This document shows positions 29,800 to 40,938 of a DNA stretch of 64,000 bases, piece by piece. Position numbers and translations under genes: made by a program. The first letter of the stretch is position 1. The number at the start of each line of letters is the position of its first letter. Source of the DNA: Anodontia alba (taxonomy: Eukaryota > Mollusca > Bivalvia > Lucinida > Lucinidae); the NCBI GenBank assembly GCA_964016985.1, contig OZ024825.1, positions 598,501 to 662,500 on the forward strand, read 5' to 3'. Below the pieces are notes generated by a model, which had not been told where the DNA came from, searched no databases, and worked only from the letters and a program-made list of their open reading frames with translations.

Positions 29800-31090
29800 T
29801 AAGAATCCGTATAAAAGGAACAGTATGTACCCTAATATTTCTAAGCGCAATGCCAAGAGTTGCACCTGCTGCAATCATTTAATTTGTCAGTCAACTATAA
29901 TTTCCTCAGTTAATCATAGACAATTTTCAGTTGTAAACAACTCTGATTTAGACTGAAAATCAGATGATGTTATATATGTTCTCACTTGCAGCGAAGGAGG
30001 CTGAGGAATGCAGTATGTTGGACAGACCAAACAGGCCCTTAAAACAAGGTTTAAGGAACATTTGCTTAAAATAAAAAAAAAAAAACAAAGAAAATTGATA
30101 CGTTTCTTTATCAACATTTCCGGAGTACTGGTCATTCACGATCATCTAGTAAAGTTTTGGTTCAACCTGTTGAAAAAATTATACTGAGTCCAATTCTACC
30201 GAAAGATTCAAAAATATTTTAAGACATGAACTTGAACTTAAATGGATTAAACGTTTACAAACCCCTTTTCCACTTGGATTTAATGATAATATTTACCATG
30301 AAGGAAATATTTCTAAAATGCCGGATTTCGATGCTTTTTCCCTTTTAGATATTAAAAAACGTAATAAACGATCCCATGGTAAGCGCAAAAATGGCAATTT
30401 TTGATTTAAATATTCTCTTAAATTCTGGACGTCATCAAATGCTTTCTAAACTAGCTTCACTGTCTGTTTCTTCATTACGTAAGTTAGATGATGAGGCGAA
30501 TAAATTTTATGATAGAAAACATGATTTGTATGAAGCAGCTCTCTTTACTAGATGTTATACTCAACACGCTCTTCGTCCTTACATTGATTCTGAAATTAAC
30601 CACATTAGACACTTCATCAAAATTCCATTCATTAATTAAGGTATTGAATTCATAGATTTACCTAGCATATTTCGAGATAATAATGTTATATCAGCTATAC
30701 CTTCATATTTCGAAAACACGAAATCTCCTATTATTTGTTATAAATATAACATACCTATCCGTAATACTATACTTAATTTCAATAAATTAGTTTCTGATCT
30801 TGATATTGAAACTAGTTACCATGATTCTTGAGATTGTAAAGATTCTAAATTTTGTTATCAACCAGCGGGTCATATTGTCACTGGTAAAGTCATTAAGATT
30901 TGAAGAAGCTCTGGCGAATCTTATAATGTATACCCCATCAGAAAACTTATAAGCCGTTATAAAAGAATTGGCTATAGCCTGCATATTATGCGGCAGACTG
31001 CATGCCTAGTTGTCAACCCAATCATTGTTGATGGCTATGCTTCACTCTTTAATTGCACGACGGCGGTTCGGGCCTCAGACTCAATGACGG
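29800..31090 (+). pseudogene. Penelope-like GIY-YIG endonuclease and pre-RT region
   Basis: The order is 'NAKSCTCCNHL' (paired cysteines), 'DVIYVLTC' (GIY-like), an in-frame TGA at 30002-30004, then 'MQYVGQTKQALKTRFKEHL' (YIG-like strand, conserved Arg and His). A linker 'LQTPFPLGFNDNIYHEGN' with 'RSHGKRKNGN' follows. After that come 'FYDRKHDLYEAALFTRCYTQ', 'INHIRHFIKIPFIN' and 'ICYKYNIPIRNTI'. There is no gap between nuclease and pre-RT blocks, so the nuclease precedes the RT region. Stops at 29954 and 30002 and an RT deletion mark it as dead. Confidence 0.78.
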
Positions 31091-31409
31091 CCTCTTCGTA
31101 AAACTTTAACCAGTGGGTTGGAGCTTGACGATATGTCTTTGGCTTGGCCCACCGTGGTTCAACTATTGGTTTTCATTTACTCTGGCATACAGTAGAATTA
31201 GCTATTAGTACTCGTTTTTGTTTATTATAGTGATTAATTTGATTTTTATGTTTTCGCTTTGATGCATTGACTGAATTGGGAGCCTTTATGCGAACCGAAT
31301 TTTTATGTATTTCTGTATTAAGAGTAGCATCGGGACCCAGGGGTTAGTTAGCTGTAAAAGTGCTTTAAACCCCGGTGGTTTGCTCTACCGACCGTTCTAA
31401 GGCGGTGGT

Positions 31410-31690
31410 CCCGGTGTTAGTCTTACTCTTTGTTGCTTTGTGGTTTATTCTACGAGGTGATTTGTTGTATGTCTTTACGTGTGTCATTTTGTTCTTATGT
31501 TTTTCAGTCCTTTTAGTATTGCGATTACCTCGCTTGGGGAAGAGAGAGCTAATCTTAGTGCTTTACGTACGTTTGTTCGGTTTGTGCTTGTTTAGATTTG
31601 TCGGTTTCCTCTTCCTCTTGGGGTCTGTGAAGGGCTGCGGTTTGTGATTGTGGCACTCCCTGGACTTTTCTCTTACCTTTTTTGTGATTG
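31410..31690 (+). repeat. Penelope-like terminal module (pseudo-LTR-like), copy 1
   Basis: It runs from 'ttactctttgttgctttgtg' through 'tcagtccttttag' and 'ggggaagagag' to 'ggctgcggtttgtgattgtg'. Further copies lie at 31825-32060 (inverted) and 32738-32990, with an end fragment at 29700-29765. A hydrophobic reading frame that includes 'VIVALPGLF' stays readable across copies. Confidence 0.8.
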
Positions 31691-31824
31691 TGGCACTCCC
31701 TGGAGTTTTCTCTTACCTTTTTTACTTATACAATTCACCCAAATAAACTCAACGTAAAAGATGCCGACCATACAGCACAGACGTATTAACATTTGCTGTT
31801 CAACAAAGTAAAGCAAAAATTAAA

Positions 31825-32060
31825 AAAAGAAAAGAGAAAAGTCCAGGGAGTGCCACAATCACAAGCCGCAGCCCATCCCAGACATCAAGAGGAAGAGGAA
31901 ACAGACAAAACCAGACAAGCGCAAATCGAGCAAACGTACGAAAAATACTAAGATTGGTTGTCTCTTCCCCAAGTGAGATAATCGCAGTGCTAAAAGGACT
32001 GAAAAATACAAGAATAAAATAACACAAGGCAAGACATAAAACAAATCTGTCTGCAATAAT
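31825..32060 (-). repeat. Penelope-like terminal module, inverted copy
   Basis: It is the reverse of 31410-31690 with scattered differences, so the two form an inverted repeat with a spacer of about 130 bp. The minus-strand hydrophobic frame is open here for 95 codons (32087-31800). Confidence 0.82.
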
Positions 32061-32666
32061 CGCTCTCAAAAGTATACAACTGGGCAATTATACATAAATG
32101 GTGACATTAACGGTGACATAAAAGATTTGCACAGGAGCGCTAAAGAAGATTCACGTGATAAAACGTGATCAGCAACGGCCTAGACCAGTCTGCCTTTACG
32201 TACAGTCTAATCTGGGCACTCACTTCATAACTGTTTTGCCATGCTCTTCTAAACTACTGAATATTTTTTTGGCCTTTGTAGCTCTTGAGCGCTCCGCCCT
32301 CTTTCTCTTTTCTCGATTGGGTTTTCGTCCTGCTTTTGGCGTTGTGAGTACATACCTGTTGTCATTAGTGGCAACGGCGTGGTTTCTTGTCTTCCCTCTA
32401 TCTTGCGCGAATTTTGTGGGCACTTTATTTTGCTGGTCGTCTGTCATTTCATTCCATCTGTAGAAAGGAACTCTATTATATAGAAAAAAGGTAAGATAAA
32501 CCGCTCCAACAATGAAACGTTTCTCGATCGTAAACTGCTCTCTGGGACTATGTTGTTTGTCACTGGAAAATGCCATATACAAGTTCAACCAGATCTGACA
32601 AGTTCTTTTGTTTCCAGTCAGCAGCCAGTCAACAGCCAGTTAAATAAAAGTAAAAAGGATTGCCTT

Positions 32667-32670
<4 letters not shown>

Positions 32671-32718
<48 letters not shown>
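32671..32718. repeat. (CA)n microsatellite
   Basis: A perfect CA dinucleotide run interrupted only at its ends. Confidence 0.95.
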
Positions 32719-32722
<4 letters not shown>

Positions 32723-32737
32723 CAAGAAAATCGGAGA

Positions 32738-32990
32738 CTCGTTTACTCTTTGTTGCTCTGCGGTTTATTCTACGAGGCTATTTGTTTTATGTCTTACCTT
32801 GTGTTATTTTGTTCTTGTGTTTTTCAGTCCTTTTAGCATTGCAATTACCTCACTTGGGGAAGAGAGTGCTTTTTGTACGTTTGTTCGATTTTTGCTTGTT
32901 TGGTGATGTCGGTTTCCTCTTCCTCTTGGTGTCTGGGAAGGGTTGCAATTTGTGATTGTGGCACTTCCTGGACTTTTCCCTTACCCTTTT
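32738..32990 (+). repeat. Penelope-like terminal module, copy 3
   Basis: 'tttactctttgttgctctgc' to 'gtggcacttcctggactttt' has the same order as copy 1 with an internal deletion of about 15 bases after 'gaagagagtgc'. From 33000 to 34160 I see only AT-rich DNA with short runs and no gene. Confidence 0.8.
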
Positions 32991-34164
32991 TTTTATGACA
33001 TCTGCTAAACAAATAAACGATATATATATTGTAACACACTGTAAAAACATTAGGTGATGAAGTTTGAAGTAAGGTGTGCATAAAACAATATTGTCATCAA
33101 ATACAAAGACACTTTATGACATTTGTAAAAATAACAACATAAAACCAATCAAAATGTATCATCTGTGTACACCAAGCCTTCTTTTCATTATGTTCACCTT
33201 TTACCGTATACATAAATAAAAGTAAATAATGAAATAGAAAAATCTGTCTTTATTTATTTATTTATTTATTTTTCTTTTTTAACAGTACTCATTTATTCAC
33301 CTTATAATTCAATAAAAATACACAAAAAAAAACAAAAAAAAAAACTAATGCATAATTAAATTTAGCTATTTCTTATAAACAATTTGATCAACAAAATTTA
33401 TAATTAAATCAAAATATTCATATAGTTCAGGTAAAACAATGAACACTTTATTAGATTATATTCATTTCCCCCCTCTCTGGCCCCCACCTAAACAGACTTC
33501 AGACAGTGATAATCACCTCATAATCGCTTAGATAAGATCAGCCTTTGATGTGAGCCACCACTATCAGGGCTGTATATTGCGTGCAATCATGATGGACCAC
33601 CCCAGCAAAGAGGCAAAGAATATGTGTCTTTAACATCCTCAACTACGACGCCATTTAGACGGATAATGAACAGGAATGATTAAATAGTAGTTGTGGTCAC
33701 GGTACCCAAGCCATAAATCAATCCCATAAATCCGTAAACGAATGACGAATCAGAATGTTCAGACCAAAAGACATGGACCCTAGAATAAAGGGTGTAACAA
33801 ATACTATAACGGGATGAAGAAACACATTTGATTATTGACATTATTAGAAAACATCGATATGTTTATATTATTATTATTATTGTTGTTGTTGTTGTTGTTG
33901 TTTTAAAGTTATTCGGTGTCAATTTACGAATTAAAGTCTTGGAAGTAGGATGAAAATAACCCTCAATCGTATTTCTAGCCAACTGCAGTGGGGACGGCTA
34001 CAGGTACGGAACCATATCTCTAAGACAGTTTTGTACAGGCTAAACGCAGAGCTTTTTTTTATAATGATGTTATAATTTGAACCGCTCCATTCGTATGGGA
34101 GCAATGGTGGCGCAGATCAGCCTGCGCATCCGCACAACATCACGAATCAAGCCTTTATAATTCT

Positions 34165-34260
34165 GACCCCTTAAACCCACTTTTATATAGTAAAACTGGG
34201 GTTTACAGGGGTACATATTATTTTTCTTATTTCTGCTCAAAAATAGATTGTGGTTCGCTC
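34165..34260. mobile_element. Hairpin element arm ('actggggtttacaggggta' type)
   Basis: It matches, in inverse orientation, the outer part of the hairpin copies at 44270-44460 and 54018-54200 ('gtatacccctgtaaacccca'). Confidence 0.65.
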
Positions 34261-34446
34261 AACTATCAGGGCTTACACTTCCCATTCCGTTTCAATTACG
34301 CGCTGAATTTTCACCCCATTCATTACGATATTTTAACTCTTTGAATGACCTTTATATTTCAGTATTTCACCAATAGTTGCTTCCGTATCGCTCTCAGCCG
34401 AACGTTTCGTAACACGACTAGGTATCGGCTGATTTTCTCCCGAGCA

Positions 34447-35000
34447 AAATAGAAAGGAAGGCAATGATCAGGAATCGATACAATTATCCCACACCTCCCA
34501 TCAGAGACATCAAAGGGAAAGAAACACAAACACGAAATAACTGGACCCTAATGGAAACATCACTAGCAGGAAGCCAAACGGACAGTTACTTTCCCACAAA
34601 GTGGCCAAATGGCTATCCAGAACAACACGATGTAAGCGACACACACATTCAAAGACGAACTATAAAAAAAATAAACCATGACAGAAGAACCGCCTTGGAA
34701 CAGACAGTGAAAAATATTTCACTGGGGGCTTAAATTGATTTTACGTTGCCACAATCCTCGCCCTTACTTCTGCCGCAGTTTAGACACATAATTTGTTCAG
34801 TCCGCATGAAGGCTTCCTAACTCATCAGTGCTACATCTCCGAGAACACACAAAAAAACAACAACAAATTACAGAGATGAAACAACGATGAGGACTCTACA
34901 GCACGAAACAACTGAAATGCTAGAGCAAAAGAAAACCAACAGTAAGACTCCGGTGTGCCTGACCAAAGATAAAGCATCAAGTACCAACCAAACGCTGTTG
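34447..35000 (-). mobile_element. Second copy of the Penelope-like 3' region
   Basis: It is about 95% identical by eye to 26886-27520 but lacks the G-rich insertion. It contains 'ggaatcgatacaattatccc' and 'cactagcaggaagccaaacg'. The forward frame at 34464-34733 is on the antisense strand of the element and is probably not a gene. Confidence 0.8.
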
Positions 35001-35299
35001 TTAAATTTAGTCGGGGGCTTTTTTGTGTGTGTGTCTTGAAATCTAATATTTACAATCTGTCTGCAGTTTGTTCTGCGAACTAAAACAATAGCTAGCCTTT
35101 TCAGATTCTGAAGAAGCCAACTGATCTGGATCTACACTGTTTGCAGTCAGGGCATATCCGGGTTCAGCAGGACTAAGGTTAATGTTAGAACATTATATCA
35201 ACACGGTATCAGAGAAACAAATAAAGCGAGTAGGTGCTTTTTTTTATTGTGATTATTTAGGAATAATTCTGTCTCGCCTTAAGACTATCTATTTCACTA

Positions 35300-35400
35300 T
35301 TCATTAGAATTGCCTCGTTTCTAATGAATACCTATAACATATGTTTTTATAGAAAACTTACGAAAATTATCCCTAAATTATCACCAAATACCTACCTGAT
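35300..35400. mobile_element. Hairpin element, 'actcattagaagc' family, partial
   Basis: 'cattagaattgcctcgtttc' is followed by 'taatgaatacctataac' and the outer arm 'aaattatcaccaaatac', which matches the copy at 50670-50855. Confidence 0.7.
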
Positions 35401-35624
35401 CTGTTGCTCTACGTAACATAAATAAACTGACAGCAGTTGATGTGTGTTTGTATCGCATGGTAGCTAGGTGGTTTGGTAACAGGTGCTCTGATTGGCTCTT
35501 CAACTGACGGGGACGCCTCTGATTATAAATAGCTGCGGGGTAAGCAATTATCAATGAATTAGTGGAAGATAAAACAGAGGTTTGTCTACGAAAAAATTGA
35601 ATTAGAAAATCTCTGTGCAAGAGA

Positions 35625-35712
35625 GTAAGATTGTGGGTACTCGTTAGAACCGCCTCGTCGATGGCGTTTCTAACGGGTACCCACATTCCATGTTTTGGGC
35701 AGAAATATGAAA
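35625..35712. mobile_element. Hairpin element, 'cgttagaaccgcctcg' subtype
   Basis: 'gtgggtactcgttagaaccg' pairs with 'ggcgtttctaacgggtac'. 35712-37430 holds poly-T and AT-rich DNA. The 96-codon frame at 36020-36310 is not recognisable. Confidence 0.8.
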
Positions 35713-37429
35713 AATATCAGATTTTTTTTATCGGAAAATTTTCATTTTTTTTTTTTTTTTTTTTTTTTCAATATATTTGAATAGTTATGTTTTCGTAATG
35801 CTTGTTAAATTCGTAGTTGGCCGTATAAATGGAATCCTTAACGATGTTGAGATTGAGACAAGAAAATTTCATTATTAAGTCTAATGCGAGGCTATTCGGG
35901 GAATGAGATGTAAAAATATGAAATTTAGCCTGAAATGTTCTCGACTCGGTCCCCAAACTACCAATGATTATTTTTTTCTCGCTCAATAATTTTAAAAATG
36001 CGCGTATGCGCAGGTTAAATTGATCCTTCACCGGTCACATATGATAAGTTCTATAACCTCTTCTGCTGGATCATATTTTGAATGCTGCTCTATAAATAAT
36101 ATTTTACAGGAAGAAAATGTTGAAAGAAATGCAAGTAGTTTAACTTTAATGCAAGTTCAGGAAATTGAATTTCCCTGTGCATTCAGTTTTGACGGTCTTT
36201 CCGCCATGGATGCAGCTAAACGTTATTTCCGACACTTTAAGAGCATCATTGAGTCTATTTTAGGGCATCTGCTTTTAACAGCCGCAGTTGTGCGTGAACT
36301 GCGCTTATAAAATTGAACGCAGCTAGAACGCTGATATTATTCAATTTTGCTATCCAAAGCACTATAACGAAAAATTTTTCTCCCACATTCAATGATACAT
36401 TCATTTTGGGAGAAATGACATCTTGTAGCTTACTTTGTTTTTATTAAGGGAACACAAATAATTATTTTAATTATGTATACTTAAGTATTTTGACACAAAC
36501 TTTTAAGTACACCCGGTCCATTCCGTATATTGATCTATACCGCGCTCATCTGAAGGCCGTTTTCAAAATGTTTTTATCTATCTATCTATCTGCCATAACA
36601 CCTTAACCTCCGAAGAGGACTTCAGATGGGGTTCCGGTAAAACCAAGTGCTAAAGGGGGTTAGATGAATAAAAGGGGGAAAAGAAACTTAATAAGCATTA
36701 TCGGCCACTTAAACGCCCGAACTTCGAAAATAAAACATCAGTCAAAGCCGAAAACGACAATTCGGGGAACCGCCGTGACGTCACGAATATCGGCGCCTAC
36801 CGAAAAAGCAGAGGAATCCAAATACTTGACTACGGTGTAAATAGATCGTTAGTAACCATTACTGGTAATGGGTGCTCGCTAAAACAAATCTTATCCTCGA
36901 TAAAAATCATGATTTACTGTCGATTCTGATTTGTTTACATTGAAATTATCATTTTAGTTTCTCTAAATTATCACTGTCAGTATCATTGATTATATGATTA
37001 TTGATACATTACCTATTTTTCTAGCGCCTGACGAGGCGTTTGCTGGGAAATCTTCCGTCATGTAAATGTTTGATATCCACACAAAGATAAAATAATTGGA
37101 ACATATATAGAAATAAAACAATTTCGTGTTATTATAAATACCAAATGTGTTATTGATTTTACACCTATCTTGCTGACCATTATAAAAAAAAATTACGTAC
37201 ATTGGCTAAGAGCATTGATTACCCTACTTAGGCTACTCTCAAAGTCTGAACATTGAAATGCAAACTGACAATTGCATACTAGGGTCCGCGACTGGTTGTT
37301 AGCCTAAAAACAAATCTAAGTGAGTATTCACCTCTCAGCTTTATAATCTACTACTTTACTATAGATTTTTTGGGGAAACAAAAATATGTAGAAAGCATAG
37401 AATTTTTATTGAAAAACTTCTACTTTACA

Positions 37430-38720
37430 AGTCCTAGTTCAATGCTGATGTTGAATTAAATTGTTCACCCAATCAACATTCCTCCCAAGATACTAAACTA
37501 AACACACTGGCTGGTGTTGAACTTAACAACTTTTGCCGATCAACATTCCTCCAAAGATTTCAAATTCAGCCGACACACCTACCAAACTGAACATACCAAC
37601 CGGTGTTGAACTTTAGCCAATCACTATATATACTCGTATATTCCTCCCAAGATACCAAAGTCAGCTGGCACATCTACCAAACTAAACACACTGGCTTGTT
37701 TTGAATTTATCTCATTTAACCGATCAACATTCCTCCAAAAATACCTAATTCAGCCGATACTACTATCAGACTAAACACATCAGCCGGTGTTGAACTTAAA
37801 CATTTTTAGCCCATTGCCATTCTTCCCAGGATAAAAAAAAAGAAACTCATCCGACATACATACTGAACTAAACACACCAACCGAAATCGAAATTAACTAC
37901 TTAAGCCGACAAATAACCTTCCAACATTAACAAACTCAAATGACACACATCCATAACCTAACACACCGACCGGTGTTGAACTTAACAGTTTTAGCCAATC
38001 AACATTCCTCTCAAGATACAAAAAAAAAAAAAAAAAAAAAAATCAGTCAACAAACCTATAGTTGTTGAATTTCTTTAATGACTTTAATTAGTCGATCAGC
38101 ATTTCCCCACAAGAAATCAAACTTAGCCGGACATACCTACCAAACTAAATGGACCAACCGGTGTTGAACTTGACAACTTCAGCAAATCAACATCCCCCCT
38201 CCCTCCAAGATACCAAATTCATCTGACACACTTACCAAAAACTACAGCGGATGTTGTTAAATTTAACAACTTAAGCTGATCAACATTTCTCTAACTATAC
38301 CAAACACAGCCAACATACATACCAAACACACCGGCTAGTGTTGATCTTTACAGCTTTAGTCGAAAGACATTCCCTCAAGATACTATATTCAGATACCAAC
38401 AAAATACCCCGACCGATGTTGAATTTAACAAATTAAGCTGATCAATATTCCCCTCAAGATACCAAACCCATCTGATATAATTACCAAACTAAACTAACCA
38501 ACCGGTGTTGACCTTAAAGACTTTAAATCGTTCGACATTCCCCACTAGTTACCAAACTCAACCCGACAAACATACGAAACTCAACACACCAACCAATACT
38601 CAACTTAACAACTTTAGCCGATCGACAATTCTCCAGAGATACAAAACTTAGCCAATAAACATACTTCCAAACTAAACAAACCTTCTGATGTTGAACTTAA
38701 CAAATATAGCCAAAGGGAGA
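37430..38720. repeat. Satellite array, imperfect units averaging about 85-90 bp
   Basis: Units carry 'gatcaacattcctcc', 'aagataccaaactcagcc', 'accaaactaaacacac' and 'ccggtgttgaacttaac'. About 14 recognisable units vary in length from roughly 67 to 103 bp. Homopolymer A interrupts the array at about 38020-38040. No coding frame persists. Confidence 0.85.
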
Positions 38721-39163
38721 CCGTCTCCTTTCTCTTATCCGACTTTTTCTTTCTTCCACCCACTTTCTACCTGCTCCCTCAACCCTATCCATCCCAACTT
38801 CTTCAGTCTAGGTTAGTTCATTGACTACCAATTTATTGATAAAATATATATTATTCTGGATTTTTTTTATTTTTTATTTATTTATTTGTTTTAAAACAAA
38901 AAAAAAATGATGATTTATCAGAAAAATAGATCAGTGCAAACAAAATTAAAAAAGAAAAAAAATTAGCCTGCACATTAATGCTATTAAATAGGCATTTGAC
39001 TGAATCTGAATATGCGTGAATAAAACATTATTTTGCCTCGAAAATGACGCAAAATTTAGTAAAAACAACTAGAAGACAATTACATTTACATATAAAGAAT
39101 ATTTTAGATAAGAGGTTGAACGAACTTAGCAAGTGGTGGATTTGTTTACATATATGATTCAAT

Positions 39164-39174
39164 TACAGGTAATG
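39164..39174 (+). repeat. Target-site duplication of the LINE, left copy
   Basis: The 11-mer 'tacaggtaatg' recurs at 43155-43165, right after the A-rich tail of the LINE. Confidence 0.85.
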
Positions 39175-39241
39175 TAATATGTATATGTATGTGTATGCGT
39201 ATACGTATGTGTGTATGTATGTGTATATGTATGTGTGTATG

Positions 39242-39282
<41 letters not shown>

Positions 39283-39527
39283 TTTAAATTTATTACTATC
39301 ACAGTTTCATAAGTTTTCTTGATCGATAAGATGGTATCCCAATTTATTATTCTTACCTTTGTATGTATACTTCTCTCACTTGTTTCTTCTTTTCTCTCTG
39401 ATAGTCTAGATTCAGTGTCAATCGCGGCCCGAAATGTGACAGTGTATGACTGGTTGACAAACTCCAAGTTCCAGCTTTCTAAACCATCGCTGTATCCAGA
39501 TGGGTAGTGACATAGCTAGCTGGAGAA

Positions 39528-39678
39528 TGTCAATTGGTCTGTTTTATGGTATGGTGTATGGGATGGTGGTGAAAAACTATTTAGGAACGGTTTCATTTAG
39601 TTTCATTTTCTTGACAGGTATTTTCATATATTTTAAAAAATATTCTGGATATTTAGTTCTCTCATTTACAACAGTATA
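39528..39678 (+). pseudogene. Short hydrophobic leader frame of the LINE
   Basis: Fifty-odd codons start at ATG 39528 and are rich in Phe, Tyr, Val and Leu. The stop at 39676-39678 lies about 50 bases before the 2A-like motif, which is in another frame open from 39637. In an intact element the hydrophobic leader may run directly into the 2A motif; this is inference. Confidence 0.4.
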
Positions 39679-40938
39679 AACAATCTTGAAACTGCAGTTC
39701 TTGTTTGGCTGCTGATCATACTGTCAGGAGATGTCGAATTGAATCCCGGTCCAGGTGATACATTACGGGAACACTGTGTATCTATCTTGCATTGCAATAT
39801 GCGGAGTATTCGAAATAAATTAGAGTATATTATTGATAACTTTTGCGATTTTGATTGTCTGTGTTTTACGGAAACACATCTTGATGATAGTGTTGAAAAT
39901 GTTAGTATATCTTTAACCACTGACTTTGCTACCCCCTATCGCAAAGACAGAACGAATCATGGTGGTGGTATTTTAGTTTACGTTAATAATAACCTTTTAC
40001 ATAAAAGACGACCAGATCTGGAAATATTTTGGGAAGAAGCTATCTGGATCGAAATTGTATTAAATAATCAGCAGTTTCTCATAGGTACATTTTACAGTCC
40101 TAAACCCCAAGATCGAACTTTTTTTGAAGCGCTGGATCGTAACATTGAAAAAGCTTTGGACTCTAGTCGTAATATTATAGTTTTAGGCGATCTAAATGAA
40201 GATTTTCTGAATGAAAACTATAGAAATCTCCATGATATCGTGATGACAAACTCATTACAAAATGTCATAAATGTTCCAACAAGAGGCAGAGCTCTTTTGG
40301 ATCCAATTTTAGTTCCTGACGATCTTATTGTTTATGATTCGGGAGTTTTATCTATTCCTAATGAAATAACAGACCATTCTGCTACATACATACTGCTTCC
40401 ACATAATTATTCAGTTTCATCAGCATATACTCGCAGGGTATGGGTTTATAAAAGAGCAGATTTTGCAAAGCTTGAGGAAAACGTAAGGTCATATGATTGG
40501 GATTGTCTTTATGAAGGTTCTGTAAATGACTGCTGTGAATTATTTACTAATAAATTCATGGAATTTGTAAATTCGTCGATCCCATACAAGGATGTAATGA
40601 TACGACCAAATGATAAGCCATGGTACGATTCTGAAATTCGCAGATATTCTAGAAAACGTGACCGCTTAAAAACGAAAGCAGTTCGAACTTCACAACAGTC
40701 TGATTGGGCAAAGTATAAATACCTTCGCAACAAAGTAAATAATTTAAAAAGACACGCAAAAGAAACTTTTTACAATAATTTGGAATTTTCTTTATTAACA
40801 AACTTTAGTAGCAACAAAAAGGAATTTTGGAAAATTGTAAAACATTTTGTCAACAAGAAAGACTCTATATCGACAATACCACCCCTCCGTACATTTACTG
40901 CTTCAGGAGATTCTATTTGGCATGTTTCTGAAGGCTGA
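39637..40938 (+). pseudogene. LINE 2A-like motif plus apurinic-type endonuclease
   Basis: The frame opens after a stop at 39634-39636. It carries a hydrophobic 'VLVWLLIILSGDVELNPGP' stretch and then the endonuclease. Counting from Leu at 39739 as residue 1, the visible active-site positions are N20 ('HCN'), E45 ('FTET'), Y119, D151 and N153 ('GDLNE'), and D212-H213 ('TDH'). Translation then stops at 40936-40938 by frameshift, because the continuation 'NSYFASV' is in the next frame. There is no ATG before the 2A motif in this frame. Confidence 0.85.

Larger units (their letters stand above)
29690..31690 (+). mobile_element. Penelope-like retroelement, plus-strand copy with GIY-YIG, RT deleted
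   Basis: In plus orientation it reads a terminal-module remnant (29700-29765), a cysteine-rich segment, GIY-YIG nuclease, linker, pre-RT conserved region to about 30895, then C-terminal sequence (30930-31090), 3' region and a full terminal module (31410-31690). The RT core is missing. A short inverted RT scrap seems to sit at 30885-30950. It meets the minus-strand copy head to head near 29250-29690. Confidence 0.72.

Noticed and set aside
35381..35686. 101-codon minus-strand frame with a GT donor-like 'gtaggt'.
   Set aside because: Much of it is the antisense of hairpin repeats, and no matching downstream exon was found.
36020..36310. 96-codon plus-strand frame starting MILHRSHM.
   Set aside because: No family, splice signals or codon bias I could recognise; it is not enough to call a gene.
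39244..39467. Minus-strand frame with Tyr-Ile and Thr-His repeats.
   Set aside because: It is the translation of the GT/AT microsatellite at the LINE 5' end.
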